From the NCBI RefSeq assembly GCF_029436685.1, contig NZ_JAROCY010000016.1:1-64000 (forward strand): a stretch of DNA of 64,000 bases. The letters run 5' to 3'. The position numbers and the translations under genes were made by a program. This DNA is from Novosphingobium cyanobacteriorum. GTDB taxonomy: Bacteria > Pseudomonadota > Alphaproteobacteria > Sphingomonadales > Sphingomonadaceae. The notes beneath the pieces are model-generated. The model had not been told where the DNA came from. It made no database searches and saw only the letters and a list, made by a program, of their open reading frames with translations. This document shows, piece by piece, positions 8,612 to 17,084 of this stretch (the first letter of the stretch is position 1; each line of letters opens with the position of its first letter).

Positions 8612-11017
8612 TCAGTATTTCACGCGGAGCAGCGCGCCAACGTAGCGACGGGGACCGACGCCATCGTAACCGACCGGCGCGTTGTTGCTGAAATCGTTGA
8701 CGCTGGTGGTGTACTGCGTGTCGAACAGGTTCTTGGCGACGATGCTGAACTCGGTTTCCACCCCGCCCAGTTCCTTGGCAACGCCGATGCCGGCGTCGGT
8801 CAGGTGGTAACCCTTCTGGAAGCCATAGGGCGAAAGCAGCTGTTCGAGGTTGTGCGATGAACGCCAGGTATCATTGGCGAACACGCGCAGGGTGAAGCCG
8901 CTGTCCCCGATCGGCTGGTCGACGTTGAAGCCGATGATCACGTTCCACTTCGGTGCGCCGACGACCTGCTTGCCAGTGTTGTTGCAGGTGGGGTTATCCT
9001 TGGTGGTGACGACGTTGCGCGGGCAGGTTGCATTCGACCAGTCAGTGTAGACTGCATCGTTAAAAGCCCCGCCGAAGTTGAACGACAACGCATCGCTGAC
9101 GCGCAGGTGGCCATCGAGTTCGACGCCCCGGGCGCGCAGGCCCGGAATGTTGCCGAGGCGCGAACTGAAGCCGGTGGCCGACGCATCGTCCTTGTAGCTG
9201 GTGACGTTCTGGTAGTTGCGGACCCGGGTATTGTAGAGGTTCACGCTGAGCTGCAAGGCGTTTGCGAAGAACGCGCCCTTCACACCCAGTTCGAAGTCGG
9301 TGGTGCGTTCGGGCAGCACGTTGGCGAGCGTGCCGTCGTTGAGGAACGCCACCGCGCCCGATTTGCCGCCGCCGCTAGCCGAGGCATAGAGCAGCACATC
9401 GTCGGTGATCTTGAAGCTGGGGTTGATCAGCCACGAGAACGAACCGTCGCGGATCGGTTCACCCTTGATGTCGGCATAGGGCGCGCCGAGCTGGGTGCTG
9501 CGGATCGCATCGGCGGTACTATTACCGGTGGCGACCAAGGCTGTGCCATCGACGTAGGTCGCAGCGCGGGTGGTGATGCTGTCCTTCTGCTCCCAGGTGT
9601 AGCGCACGCCGCCGGTGACGGTGAAGCGGTCGGTCAGCTTCCAGTTGGCCTGCGCGAACACCGCCTCGCTCTTCGAAACGGGGTTCTGGTAGGTGGTGGA
9701 GAACACGTTTTCCAGCGAGGCGCGCAGGAATGGCAGGTTGGCTGCGGTATTCAGCGCCGCGTACTGGCTGCTCGAGGCATAGAACGCGCCGGCATCGCGA
9801 CCGAACAGGTTGCGGCTGGTGGTTTCGGTATCGATCTTGAACAGGTAGAGACCCGCCTGGAAATCGATCCGGTTGGTCAGGTTGCCGCTGATGCGCAGTT
9901 CCTGCGAGAGCTGCTCGGTATCCACCAGCGTGCCGCCCCGGGCGATGGGGAAGCGGGTCTGCTCGCTGTCGTTCTTCGCATCGAAGTGCAGCGTGCGCCA
10001 CGCCGAGATTGACTTGAGCTGGACAGGGCCCACATCCCAGTCCGCCACCAGCGATACGCCGCTGTTTCGGGTGATCAGCGGTTCGGCCTGGTCCATGTCG
10101 ATCGTGGTGGTCGAACCGATGATCGGAGTGTAGCCGTTGAAATAGCTGCGGGCGAGGCGGATCGAGTAGCTGCTGGTGCGAGGCGAACCGTCATCCAGCG
10201 TGGCGGGATCGACGATCCACGGCTTGGTGTTCGAATTCTCGTTGGTTTCGGCGCTGTCGGCGTTCAGCTTCAGCGAAAAGTTGCTCGAAGGCTTGAACAG
10301 CAGCTGGAAGCGGCCGCCCCAGCGGTTGCGTTCGTGCCAGCGGCCGCCGCGCGCGGGGTTGATGTTGAGGATGTCGCCATCCTGCTTGTCGAGGAAGAAC
10401 GAAGCGCGGAAGGCGAGAACGTCCTGCACGAGGCCGGTGGAGTAGGAACCGCGTGCCTTGAACGCGCGGCGGGTAAAGCCCTTTTCCAGTTCCAGCGTGC
10501 CTTCGGGATCGAAGGTGGGCGCCTTGGTGGTATACTTGATCACGCCCAGCGAGGTGTTCTTGCCAAGCAGCGTACCCTGCGGACCGCGCAGGATCTCGAC
10601 CTGCTGGAGATCGGTGAAATCCTGGTAGGTCATGCCGACATGGCCGAGGAACACGTCGTCGACGATCGCGCCGACGGCGGCTTCCATGTTGTCGTTGCCG
10701 CTGGTCTTGCCGATGCCGCGCAGCGAAACGCCGGTACGGCGGGCGTTGGGCGTGGTTGCGGTGAGGCCGGGCGAGCGCTGGGTCAGGTCGGCAATGGTGA
10801 AGACGCGCTGCTGCGCGACCGTGTCACCGCTCAGCACGGTGATCGGGATCGGAACGTCGTTGATGTCTTCTTCGCGATTGCGGGCGGTGACGACGATGCC
10901 GTCAGCCTCGTCTGCCGCCGGGGCATCGGCCGGAGCCTCCTGCGCCCAGGCGCCCGAAGCAGTGGAAAGCAGCAGCGCGGCGGCAAGCGCCGAACGGCGG
11001 GTGGAAAGGTTACGCAT
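8612..11017 (-). CDS. TonB-dependent receptor
   Basis: An 801-residue receptor. ATG 11017 gives a signal peptide ending in ASGAWAQ, then the TonB box-like DGIVVTARNREEDINDVPIPITV. The plug has ADLTQRSPGLT and VEILRGPQGTLLGKNTSLGVI, and a long barrel ends in YVGALLRVKY. The plug wording is typical of the large sphingomonad receptor family that handles aromatic or carbohydrate ligands. Ligand is unknown. It shares an operon with the secreted DUF6152 group and the rhodanese/SMP-30 protein 33 bases upstream. Confidence 0.85.
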   Translation of the reverse strand: MRNLSTRRSALAAALLLSTASGAWAQEAPADAPAADEADGIVVTARNREEDINDVPIPITVLSGDTVAQQRVFTIADLTQRSPGLTATTPNARRTGVSLRGIGKTSGNDNMEAAVGAIVDDVFLGHVGMTYQDFTDLQQVEILRGPQGTLLGKNTSLGVIKYTTKAPTFDPEGTLELEKGFTRRAFKARGSYSTGLVQDVLAFRASFFLDKQDGDILNINPARGGRWHERNRWGGRFQLLFKPSSNFSLKLNADSAETNENSNTKPWIVDPATLDDGSPRTSSYSIRLARSYFNGYTPIIGSTTTIDMDQAEPLITRNSGVSLVADWDVGPVQLKSISAWRTLHFDAKNDSEQTRFPIARGGTLVDTEQLSQELRISGNLTNRIDFQAGLYLFKIDTETTSRNLFGRDAGAFYASSSQYAALNTAANLPFLRASLENVFSTTYQNPVSKSEAVFAQANWKLTDRFTVTGGVRYTWEQKDSITTRAATYVDGTALVATGNSTADAIRSTQLGAPYADIKGEPIRDGSFSWLINPSFKITDDVLLYASASGGGKSGAVAFLNDGTLANVLPERTTDFELGVKGAFFANALQLSVNLYNTRVRNYQNVTSYKDDASATGFSSRLGNIPGLRARGVELDGHLRVSDALSFNFGGAFNDAVYTDWSNATCPRNVVTTKDNPTCNNTGKQVVGAPKWNVIIGFNVDQPIGDSGFTLRVFANDTWRSSHNLEQLLSPYGFQKGYHLTDAGIGVAKELGGVETEFSIVAKNLFDTQYTTSVNDFSNNAPVGYDGVGPRRYVGALLRVKY

Positions 11018-11049
11018 GATGATTTGTCCCTGAAATCGTTTTGTTCTGG

Positions 11050-12411
11050 TTACTTGCCCGGCCGATCCACGCCCTTGGTCAGCGTGGCGATGCGGTAGGC
11101 CGAGCCGCGGCCGACCGCGTAGAGGTGGGCGTGCTCTTTGCCCCCGAAGGCAAGGTTCTGGGGCTGCTTGGGCAGCTTGATCACGCCAAGCGGCTGGCCT
11201 TCGGCGGAGAAGACCTCGATGCCGAGGGTGCTGGTCACGAACACGCGGCCATCCTTGTCGACGACGATGCCGTCCGCACCGCTTGACGGGCCGGTGGGGG
11301 TGGTCTTGAAGCCGGCCAGCTTCACGAAATCCCGGCGCCCGGTCAGGCTGCCGTCGGCATTGACCGTCCACGCGAGGAGATATTCACCGGCCGTGTTGGC
11401 GACATAGACGGTCTTTTCATCGGGGCTCAGCGCCACGCCGTTGGGGCGGCGGATGTCATCGGCCACGAGGTGGACCTTGCCCTTGCGATCGAGCCAGTAG
11501 AAGCCGGTCTTGGGCGGGGTTGCGGGCGCAGGCGCACCGGCCTGCGCCGGAGCGCCCGGATCGGAGAAGTAAATGTTGCCGTTGCGGGCGAGCGCGAAGT
11601 CGTTCGGGCGGTTGAGCGGCTTGCCATCGAACTTGGCGGCAAGAACCTTGGGCTTGGGCTGCAGCACCGCTATGCCCGAAGGCGCAGTCTGCACCGCCAG
11701 CAGTTCGCCGTTGGCCGAGAGCGCCAGCGCATTGGCGCCACCGGTCTTTTCGAGCCAGGTCGAAACCGTGCCGTCGACACCGAGCTTCACGATGCGGTCA
11801 GCCCGGTTTTCGGTGAACAGGATCGAGCCATCGGCCAGCGCGATCGGCCCTTCGGTGCCTTCGAAGCCTTCACGCACCACTTCAACGCGGGTGCCGGCGG
11901 CGACCACGCCGTCGATGGCGGGTGTCACCACCTTCTGGCCATAGAGAAAGCCGCCTTCCGCCGCATAGTCTTCCACACCGATGGCACCGACCACGTTCAG
12001 CCCCTTGGCCAGCAGCAGGGCCGCCGCCTTGCCAGCGCGGCCAGCGTGGTTGGACACGGTGACGATCTGGCGATCACGCGGGATGTAGGACAGGAAGCGG
12101 TCGAGCTCGCTGATCTGGATGTTCAGGAACACCGGCAGGCCACCCAATTGGCTGATCTCGTCGGCGCGGCGCACGTCGATGAAAACAACCTTGTCGGGCG
12201 TGGCGAGAAGCGCGTCGATCCTGGCCTTGTCCAGCTTGGGCGCGGCGGGCGCCTGTGCGACGGGTGCCTGTTCGACGGATGCCTGTGCGGCGGGCGTGGC
12301 TGCCTGGGCGAGGGCGGGGTTGCCGGGGAGGATGGCGAAGATTGAAGCTCCTAGCGTGAGAGCAGCAATATTTGCGCGCTTTCCTGCAGGCTTGGTGATT
12401 TGACGAGACAT
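11050..12411 (-). CDS. Exported rhodanese-like / SMP-30 beta-propeller fusion
   Basis: A 453-residue two-domain protein. ATG 12411 was chosen because GGGGGT precedes it and a signal peptide follows (AALTLGASIFAILPGNPALAQ). Residues about 60-150 are rhodanese-like (KVVFIDVRRADEISQLGG...QIVTVSNHAGRAGKAAALLLAKG), but the usual catalytic Cys is replaced in VSNHAGRAG, so sulfurtransferase activity is unlikely. Residues about 175-450 form an SMP-30/gluconolactonase propeller (EGFEGTEGPIALADGS, NRPNDFALARNGNIYFSD, RRPNGVALSPDEKTVYVAN). This propeller class hydrolyses lactones. The substrate is unknown. Confidence 0.75.
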   Translation of the reverse strand: MSRQITKPAGKRANIAALTLGASIFAILPGNPALAQAATPAAQASVEQAPVAQAPAAPKLDKARIDALLATPDKVVFIDVRRADEISQLGGLPVFLNIQISELDRFLSYIPRDRQIVTVSNHAGRAGKAAALLLAKGLNVVGAIGVEDYAAEGGFLYGQKVVTPAIDGVVAAGTRVEVVREGFEGTEGPIALADGSILFTENRADRIVKLGVDGTVSTWLEKTGGANALALSANGELLAVQTAPSGIAVLQPKPKVLAAKFDGKPLNRPNDFALARNGNIYFSDPGAPAQAGAPAPATPPKTGFYWLDRKGKVHLVADDIRRPNGVALSPDEKTVYVANTAGEYLLAWTVNADGSLTGRRDFVKLAGFKTTPTGPSSGADGIVVDKDGRVFVTSTLGIEVFSAEGQPLGVIKLPKQPQNLAFGGKEHAHLYAVGRGSAYRIATLTKGVDRPGK

Positions 12412-12528
12412 TGGGACCCCCATCTGAATTTGATTACGATGGTGGGCGCTTAGTACTGCTGGAAATGATGCAGAAGAAAGCAATCGTAATATGCTTATGA
12501 ACTCAAAAAGCGATATTTCGAAATTCCG

Positions 12529-12565
12529 AAACCTCCCTCATCCCGGGCAGGGGATGGGGAGGTTT
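12529..12565 (-). terminator. Terminator-like hairpin between two minus-strand units
   Basis: AAACCTCCC-T-CATCCC (12529-12544) pairs with GGGATGGGGAGGTTT (12551-12565), with one bulged base and a short loop. It lies just past the stop of the gene ending at 12588, so it would separate the DUF6644-like pair from the rhodanese/receptor operon. Confidence 0.6.
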
Positions 12566-12587
12566 ATTGTCATTTCTGGCGCAGCTA

Positions 12588-13412
12588 TCAGCTGAAGCCG
12601 ATCCATCTTCCCGCAGCGGCAACGGTGATCCACGCCATGGACGAGGACAGCGCAGCAACCTGAAGCCGGCCGAGGACGGGCCCGGTTCTGGCTCGCGTCT
12701 CGAACCATCCCGCTGCAATGGCCACGCCGAGTGCGAGAACAATTGCCGCAAGCCCGGGAAGCGCCGTGCTTCCTGCATCGAGGCGCAGTGAAAGCAGGAC
12801 GGCCAGGACGACGACTGCGCCAAGCGAAGCGAGATAGGCGCCGCGGTAGCGTGCGAGGCTGGCGGCAAACAGCACGAAGCCGGCAAAGGCGACGATCAGC
12901 GAGCCCGAAGCCAGTTCAGTCGTTGCCGAGAACAGCACAAGGCCGACCAGCCACAACGCGCCCGAGGCGATGGCCAGGCCGAGCGGATGCCGGTCTCCGC
13001 CTTCCTTTCTCTCGCCTTCACGCACCTGCTTCGAGACCGCGACGCTCATCAGGATCGCGGCGATCAGCGCGATCATCTTCACGAAGAAAGCGCCATTGGG
13101 CAGCAGGGTGACGATGGTGGCCACGCCCATGTAGATACCGGTGGAAATCGTGCCGATGATCCCGGCCAACAGCCAGGGCCGGGTGGCCGCCTCAACCGTG
13201 CGGGCAGGAACATCCTTGAGGATGGCGCCGAGCAGGCGCAGGTTCAGCACCAGCACAGCGCCCCCGAGGATGACCATCGACAGCAGGTGCGCGGTTTCAA
13301 CAATGGCGAAGAGCCATGTCGTCTGGTTCAGTTCCTTGATCCACTCGATCTGGGCAAAGCTGTCGAGCGGGCCCTCCAGTGCGGGGACGACACCACGGAA
13401 GTTGACGCTCAT
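12588..13412 (-). CDS. DUF6644-like integral membrane protein
   Basis: A 274-residue membrane protein beginning MSVNFRGVVPALEGPLDSFAQIEWIKELNQTTWLFAIVETAHLLSM. I count about seven hydrophobic segments, two close together near 185-240. The His in VETAHLLSM and the Leu-rich NLRLLGAILKDVPARTV motif recur in the gene just upstream, so the two are paralogues. Such proteins occur near DUF6152 genes in sphingomonads; function is unknown. The conserved His residues in membrane segments would suit heme or metal binding, which is speculation. ATG 13412 overlaps the upstream stop as ATGA. Confidence 0.65.
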   Translation of the reverse strand: MSVNFRGVVPALEGPLDSFAQIEWIKELNQTTWLFAIVETAHLLSMVILGGAVLVLNLRLLGAILKDVPARTVEAATRPWLLAGIIGTISTGIYMGVATIVTLLPNGAFFVKMIALIAAILMSVAVSKQVREGERKEGGDRHPLGLAIASGALWLVGLVLFSATTELASGSLIVAFAGFVLFAASLARYRGAYLASLGAVVVLAVLLSLRLDAGSTALPGLAAIVLALGVAIAAGWFETRARTGPVLGRLQVAALSSSMAWITVAAAGRWIGFS

Positions 13413-14038
13413 TGTGCGATCTCCTCGTCGATCTGTTCGAGTGTCTGGTCGTAGAGTTCGCATTGGGCGACCGAGCCGACCAGCGGGCCGGGGTTCATGC
13501 ACTTGGTCCAGTCATAAGCCATGTAGCGGCCCGAAAAGATGACCGCGAACCACAGGGCGATCGATGTGGCGCCCGAAATGCGCACCCTCGCAGGCGGGAC
13601 CTGCGCATCGTCCCACAAGGGGCGGTTGGCCTGTACGCGATAGTGGAACCAGAAGATGTTGACGGCCGCCACGGCCAGAAAGCCCAGCTTCAGCCGAAAT
13701 GCAAAATTGTGCCAGTATTCCAGCGGATTGGAGAAGAACAGCAGGCTTCCCGTCACCAGCAGCACGATAAACCCGCCCACGGTCCATGGCAGGACCTGGT
13801 CCGCCACTCGCGAAACCGGCACGTTGCGGAAAGCCACACCAAGCAGGCGCAGGTCGACAAACAGGATCGTGCCCGCAAACAGCATGAGCGTCAGCACGTG
13901 CGTGCCTTCCAGCAACATCCACAGTCGATCGGACGAGAGAAGCTGCGCGCTCCACGACGTATCGGGAACGATCTTGCCAGACGCATCAATCGTAGCGCCG
14001 AGCCGATACTGCAATTCGGCAAGCCAGTGCGAAATCAT
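13409..14038 (-). CDS. DUF6644-like integral membrane protein
   Basis: A 209-residue membrane protein with about five hydrophobic segments. It shares LLEGTHVLTLMLFAGTILFVDLRLLGVAFRNVPVSRVADQ with the paralogue downstream (VETAHLLSMVILGGAVLVLNLRLLG). The start MISHWLAELQYRLGA at 14038 was chosen by the family-like N-terminus. It is first in the two-gene unit, with a four-base overlap onto the next gene. Function is unknown. Confidence 0.65.
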   Translation of the reverse strand: MISHWLAELQYRLGATIDASGKIVPDTSWSAQLLSSDRLWMLLEGTHVLTLMLFAGTILFVDLRLLGVAFRNVPVSRVADQVLPWTVGGFIVLLVTGSLLFFSNPLEYWHNFAFRLKLGFLAVAAVNIFWFHYRVQANRPLWDDAQVPPARVRISGATSIALWFAVIFSGRYMAYDWTKCMNPGPLVGSVAQCELYDQTLEQIDEEIAQ

Positions 14039-14429
14039 GGTCCCCTCGTCGCCTGCGCCGGCCAAACGCCCGCAGCAGATTCATCCGCGCACGGGCAGAG
14101 GCCCGGCGACACCTGGATTGCGGGTACTGCGCGGATCGGGTGCGGGGAACGACAGGTTCGTCATAACGATCGCGCCACCAGTCCTTAGGCGGATCGGCCA
14201 TTATCTTGTGACGATTCGTTCGAAGTCATGCCCATGCAAATCACCATGCAGCGGCCGCCGAAGGGAGGGGCGATCGACCATGCCAGCGATTTCACCACCT
14301 ATTTCGCGTTTAGGCGGCGTGGACAATTTTCCAATGCTTGGCGAATGGATTGCGGGCAATCACAGCGTAGTATCTGTCCCTTCACCGATGCGGTGCATTG
14401 CTCAGGGGCAAGGCTGGCTGCTTGGCTGG
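14039..14429. other. Intergenic stretch, nothing recognised
   Basis: About 390 bases between the DUF6644-like unit and a gene remnant. It should contain the promoter of the minus-strand unit. Short frames here have no recognisable product, and I see no RNA gene or repeat. Confidence 0.5.
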
Positions 14430-14810
14430 TCATGCGTTGGCACTGAGCGGCGATGATGGTGGCACCGCCGATACTCCTGCCCATGGCCAGATGCGGGGAT
14501 CGTTGTGCCCGTTGGCAATCTGCTTGATGGCGTCCAGTGCGGCATCTTCCTGGGCGTGGATACGCTCGCGCTCTGCCGCGGCAGGGATCACGGCATAGAT
14601 GAACAGTTTGTCGGGGTAGGTCGTCTGCAATGTGCCAAGCCGGGTTTAAGGCTCTTTCGTCCTGCCGATCTCAACCGGGCCATCCTCGGCACCGATGAAG
14701 TAGACCCAGCTATCGGTACGAATGGCCTTGCGCAAAGGTTGCGCATCTACGCCAAAGTCAAAGACATCCGCGCATTCCTGAAGCCTGACAGCGCGGCCAA
14801 GAAAGGCCAT
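14430..14810 (-). pseudogene. GIY-YIG (T5orf172/MUG113-like) gene with an in-frame stop
   Basis: From ATG 14810 the frame reads 54 codons to a TAA at 14646-14648 and continues without frameshift to TGA near 14430. Either side of the stop lie the two halves of the T5orf172/MUG113 pattern: WVYFIGAEDGPVEIGRTKEP, stop, then TRLGTLQTTYPDKLFIYAVIPAAAERERIHAQ. A single A-to-T change in a Lys codon would explain the stop. The C-terminal part after IHAQ departs from the family, so the end may also be damaged. These domains are nuclease-like and common on mobile elements. It lies just outside the island repeat at 14879. Confidence 0.6.
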
Positions 14811-14878
14811 GCGTGAAAGGTGCGAGGATACATCGTCTGCAAACCTGGTTTCAAAAAAGCCCCGAAGAGCTTGATTAT

Positions 14879-14893
14879 TGGTAGCGGAGGAGG
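14879..14893 (+). repeat. Island end repeat (displaced tRNA-Met 3' end, att site)
   Basis: TGGTAGCGGAGGAGG is an exact 15-base copy, in the same orientation, of the 3' end (CCA included) of the tRNA-Met gene at 41673. No tRNA gene is present here, only this fragment. It marks the distal junction left when an element integrates at a tRNA 3' end. The integrase starts 190 bases inside it. Confidence 0.75.
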
Positions 14894-15007
14894 CGCTATA
14901 ACTTTCGTCTCAGGCAATTTCAGAGCGTCTCCAACTACTCTGTAAAATCAGCAATTTATCTTGTAACGTGTTCGCGGTCGGTCGCCCTGAAACGCCTGAA
15001 TTCCCGC

Positions 15008-15037
15008 TAAAATGTGGGAATGCTTGTGGGACCAAAT
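15008..15037. repeat. Putative integrase arm-site repeats, left end
   Basis: TAAAATGTGGGA at 15008-15019 is followed by TGTGGGACCAAAT at 15025-15037. The right end of the island holds TAAAATGTGGGACCGAAT at 41592-41609. Such short repeats near both termini are typical binding sites for the N-terminal domain of tyrosine integrases. Confidence 0.5.
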
Positions 15038-15083
15038 ACCCCTGTTTTTGGCGGTATGAATCCCTGACAGGGACTAGAACCTG

Positions 15084-16280
15084 ATGGCGCTGACAGTACT
15101 GAAAGTGAAGAATGCGAAGCCCGGTCGGCATGTCGATGGCAGGGGCTTGTGCCTGGTCGTGAAGCCCAGCGGCGCGCGCACATGGGTGCTCCGCATGCAG
15201 TTGAAAGGCCAACGCCGCGACTATGGGCTGGGATCGGCACATGATGTTTCGCTGACCGATGCCAGAACAGCGGCGGCAGAACTGCGTCGCCGGGTTCGTG
15301 ACGGTTTCGATCCAGTTGCCGAGCGGCGCAAAGCGCGGAAGGTCATTCCGACCTTCGAAGCCGCGACCCGCACGTGTCATGAGACCCTGGGAGACGGCTG
15401 GAAGGACGGGCATCATGCCCGCTGGTTGTCTGGTTTCGAGCGCCACCTGTTTCCGCGCATTGGCAAGAAGCCAGTCGACAAAGTGGATAGCGCCTGCGTC
15501 GTCGAGGCGCTGTCCCCGATCTGGCTGGAGATACCGGAAACAGCCCGACGCCTGCTCCAGCGCATCGGCGTGGTGCTCGATTTCGCGCATGTGAAAGGAT
15601 GGGTACCGGAAGAAGTCTCGTTGCGTTCGGTGCGCAAGGGTCTGCCGCGTCAGAACGACAAGCGCGGGCACATGGAGGCCATGCCCTATTCCGATGTCCC
15701 GGCGCTGATGCAGAAGCTGACCACCGCGTCTCCTACGACCGGACGCGATGCACTGCGTTTCACGATCTACAATGCCGTGCGATCCAACGAGACGCGCCTT
15801 GCGGTATGGTCCGAGTTCGACCTCGAAAATGCGGTATGGACCATTCCCGGCGAGCGGATGAAAGCAGGCGAAACCCATATCGTGCCGCTCTCTGCACCGG
15901 CTTTGGCGCTGCTACGCAAGCGCTGGAATGAGCGAACCAGCGATACCGGTTTGGTCTTCTCCAACGATGGCAAGAAGCCGATCAGCGACATGACCATGAC
16001 CAAACTGCTGCGCGACGATGGTTTCGCCACAATCACTGTGCACGGCTTTCGTTCGACCTTCACGGACTGGGCCGCTGAATGCACGGACTTTCCCAAAGAG
16101 GTCGCTGACAAGGCGTTGGCCCACAAGCTGCCCAACAAGGTTGAAGCCGCCTACCGCCGAACCGACTTCTTTGAAAAGCGCCGGAGCTTGATGAAGCAAT
16201 GGGCGGATTACCTGGGCAATCACGCGTCGGAAGTTAATAAGCTGGCAACCGAGCCTATTACGGCTCGTGCTGCCGCATGA
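15084..16280 (+). CDS. int: Tyrosine recombinase, P4-type integrase
   Basis: A 398-residue integrase. The N-terminal DUF4102-type arm-binding domain (LTVLKVKNAKPGRHVDGRGLCLVVKPSG) covers about 1-95, with a SAM-like core-binding domain to about 200. In the catalytic domain I see the first Arg in NAVRSNETRLAVWSEFDL, HGFRSTFTDWAAE for the His/Arg pair, LAHKL for the second His and AAYRRTDFFEKRR for the Tyr. It looks complete. This class inserts elements at tRNA 3' ends. It reads into the island, 190 bases from the left repeat, and lies tail-to-tail with the excisionase-like gene at 16258. Confidence 0.9.
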   Translation: MALTVLKVKNAKPGRHVDGRGLCLVVKPSGARTWVLRMQLKGQRRDYGLGSAHDVSLTDARTAAAELRRRVRDGFDPVAERRKARKVIPTFEAATRTCHETLGDGWKDGHHARWLSGFERHLFPRIGKKPVDKVDSACVVEALSPIWLEIPETARRLLQRIGVVLDFAHVKGWVPEEVSLRSVRKGLPRQNDKRGHMEAMPYSDVPALMQKLTTASPTTGRDALRFTIYNAVRSNETRLAVWSEFDLENAVWTIPGERMKAGETHIVPLSAPALALLRKRWNERTSDTGLVFSNDGKKPISDMTMTKLLRDDGFATITVHGFRSTFTDWAAECTDFPKEVADKALAHKLPNKVEAAYRRTDFFEKRRSLMKQWADYLGNHASEVNKLATEPITARAAA

Positions 16281-16449
16281 TGAGTTTGTGCAGACTGGTG
16301 GTTGTGATCCGGGTCGATTTGCCGAGCTTGATGGCCTCGATCTCGCCGGAAGCAATCATCTTGTAGAGCTTGGTGCGACCAATACCGATCATGCGCGCCG
16401 CGTCATTGACCCTCACGCAGATCGGCTCGACTAAAGGCGGCGATATCAC
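16258..16449 (-). CDS. Excisionase-family DNA-binding protein
   Basis: A 63-residue protein of the helix-turn-helix excisionase (MerR-like Xis) type: VRVNDAARMIGIGRTKLYKMIASGEIEAIKLGKSTRITTTSLHKLI. Its 3' end overlaps the integrase 3' end. The start overlaps the stop of the AlpA-like gene (16446-16449), so both are made together. By analogy it would direct excision or repress the integrase. Confidence 0.75.
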   Translation of the reverse strand: MISPPLVEPICVRVNDAARMIGIGRTKLYKMIASGEIEAIKLGKSTRITTTSLHKLIMRQHEP

Positions 16450-16652
16450 TGCGCCGAGCTCTCAGCCCGATACGACACCGGGTCATCGATCCAGCGGTTA
16501 ACGGCGGATTCCCGCCAGCCCGCGCCGTGGACGCTGATCTTCACTTGGGACGGAAAAGTACCCTCTGCGATCTTGCGATACATGGTGGACCGGGACAGGC
16601 CGGTCCGGGCGAGAACGGTCTTAAGGCGAATTATCTTGTCGGAGTTGGACAT
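16446..16652 (-). CDS. AlpA-family phage-type regulator
   Basis: A 68-residue AlpA-like protein: MSNSDKIIRLKTVLARTGLSRSTMYRKIAEGTFPSQVKISVHGAGWRESAVNRWID. The LSRSTMYRKIAEGTFP helix-turn-helix and the final GWRESAVNRWI are family hallmarks. AlpA proteins regulate integrase genes of P4-like elements. The start at the inner Met (16652) matches family length. Confidence 0.8.
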   Translation of the reverse strand: MSNSDKIIRLKTVLARTGLSRSTMYRKIAEGTFPSQVKISVHGAGWRESAVNRWIDDPVSYRAESSAQ

Positions 16653-17082
16653 GGGACTTGCTTCCATTCATTGGCAGTTACTGGTGCCCCCTGGTCCGAG
16701 AATTTCGTTATGAGGCATCCAGCGCAACAGAATTCGTAGTCCCTGATTCGGTCAGCGTAGATACGGATAGAATAACTTGCGGACGAATAGGCACGGATAC
16801 GGAAGAGTATAGAAGACGGCGGACGCAAACACCGGCCGCCTTGATGCGATGTTTTTGTGCCGTGATCAGAGCAGGCGCTGGATCATGCCGGTAAATCTGC
16901 GCACAAGCGGCGGATATTTGCGCAAGATCTGACGACGCTTGCGCGCGAATCAACCTTCGCCTTTCGGTCCGCGTTGCTGCTCGATCCAGTTCAGGCTGTT
17001 CAGCAAGCCGATGGGCATGTTGAGCTGGTGAATTGGGACTTCCCAGCTTGACCTGTCGCTGCCAGCCAAGAACACTGGCAGC
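16653..17082. other. Boundary between integration module and nitrate cargo
   Basis: A 430-base stretch with no confident gene. It is less GC-rich around 16720-16830. A short minus-strand frame at 16950-17084 is listed separately. An 8-bp hairpin, GCTGCCAG (17058-17065) with CTGGCAGC (17075-17082), ends exactly at the ATG of the TauE-like gene. I found no convincing FNR box here. Confidence 0.45.
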
Positions 17083-17084
17083 AT
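16950..17084 (-). CDS. Possible small ORF or gene remnant
   Basis: A 44-codon frame, MLPVFLAGSDRSSWEVPIHQ...LNMPIGLLNSLNWIEQQ...GEG, on the minus strand. Its ATG overlaps the start of the TauE-like gene. The residue mix looks protein-like and the region is otherwise unexplained, but there is no clear ribosome-binding site. It may be the 3' end of a gene cut when the cargo joined the integration module. No family recognised. Confidence 0.25.
   Translation of the reverse strand: MLPVFLAGSDRSSWEVPIHQLNMPIGLLNSLNWIEQQRGPKGEG

Noticed and set aside
11050..12411. An active rhodanese sulfurtransferase
   Set aside because: The active-site loop reads VSNHAGRAG with no Cys, so only the fold can be claimed.
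14505..14816. A 103-codon plus-strand frame near the island left end
   Set aside because: It is antisense to the GIY-YIG remnant, whose pattern is clear on the minus strand.
14879..14960. A second tRNA gene at the left junction
   Set aside because: Only 15 bases of the tRNA 3' end are there; the following bases do not fold into a tRNA.
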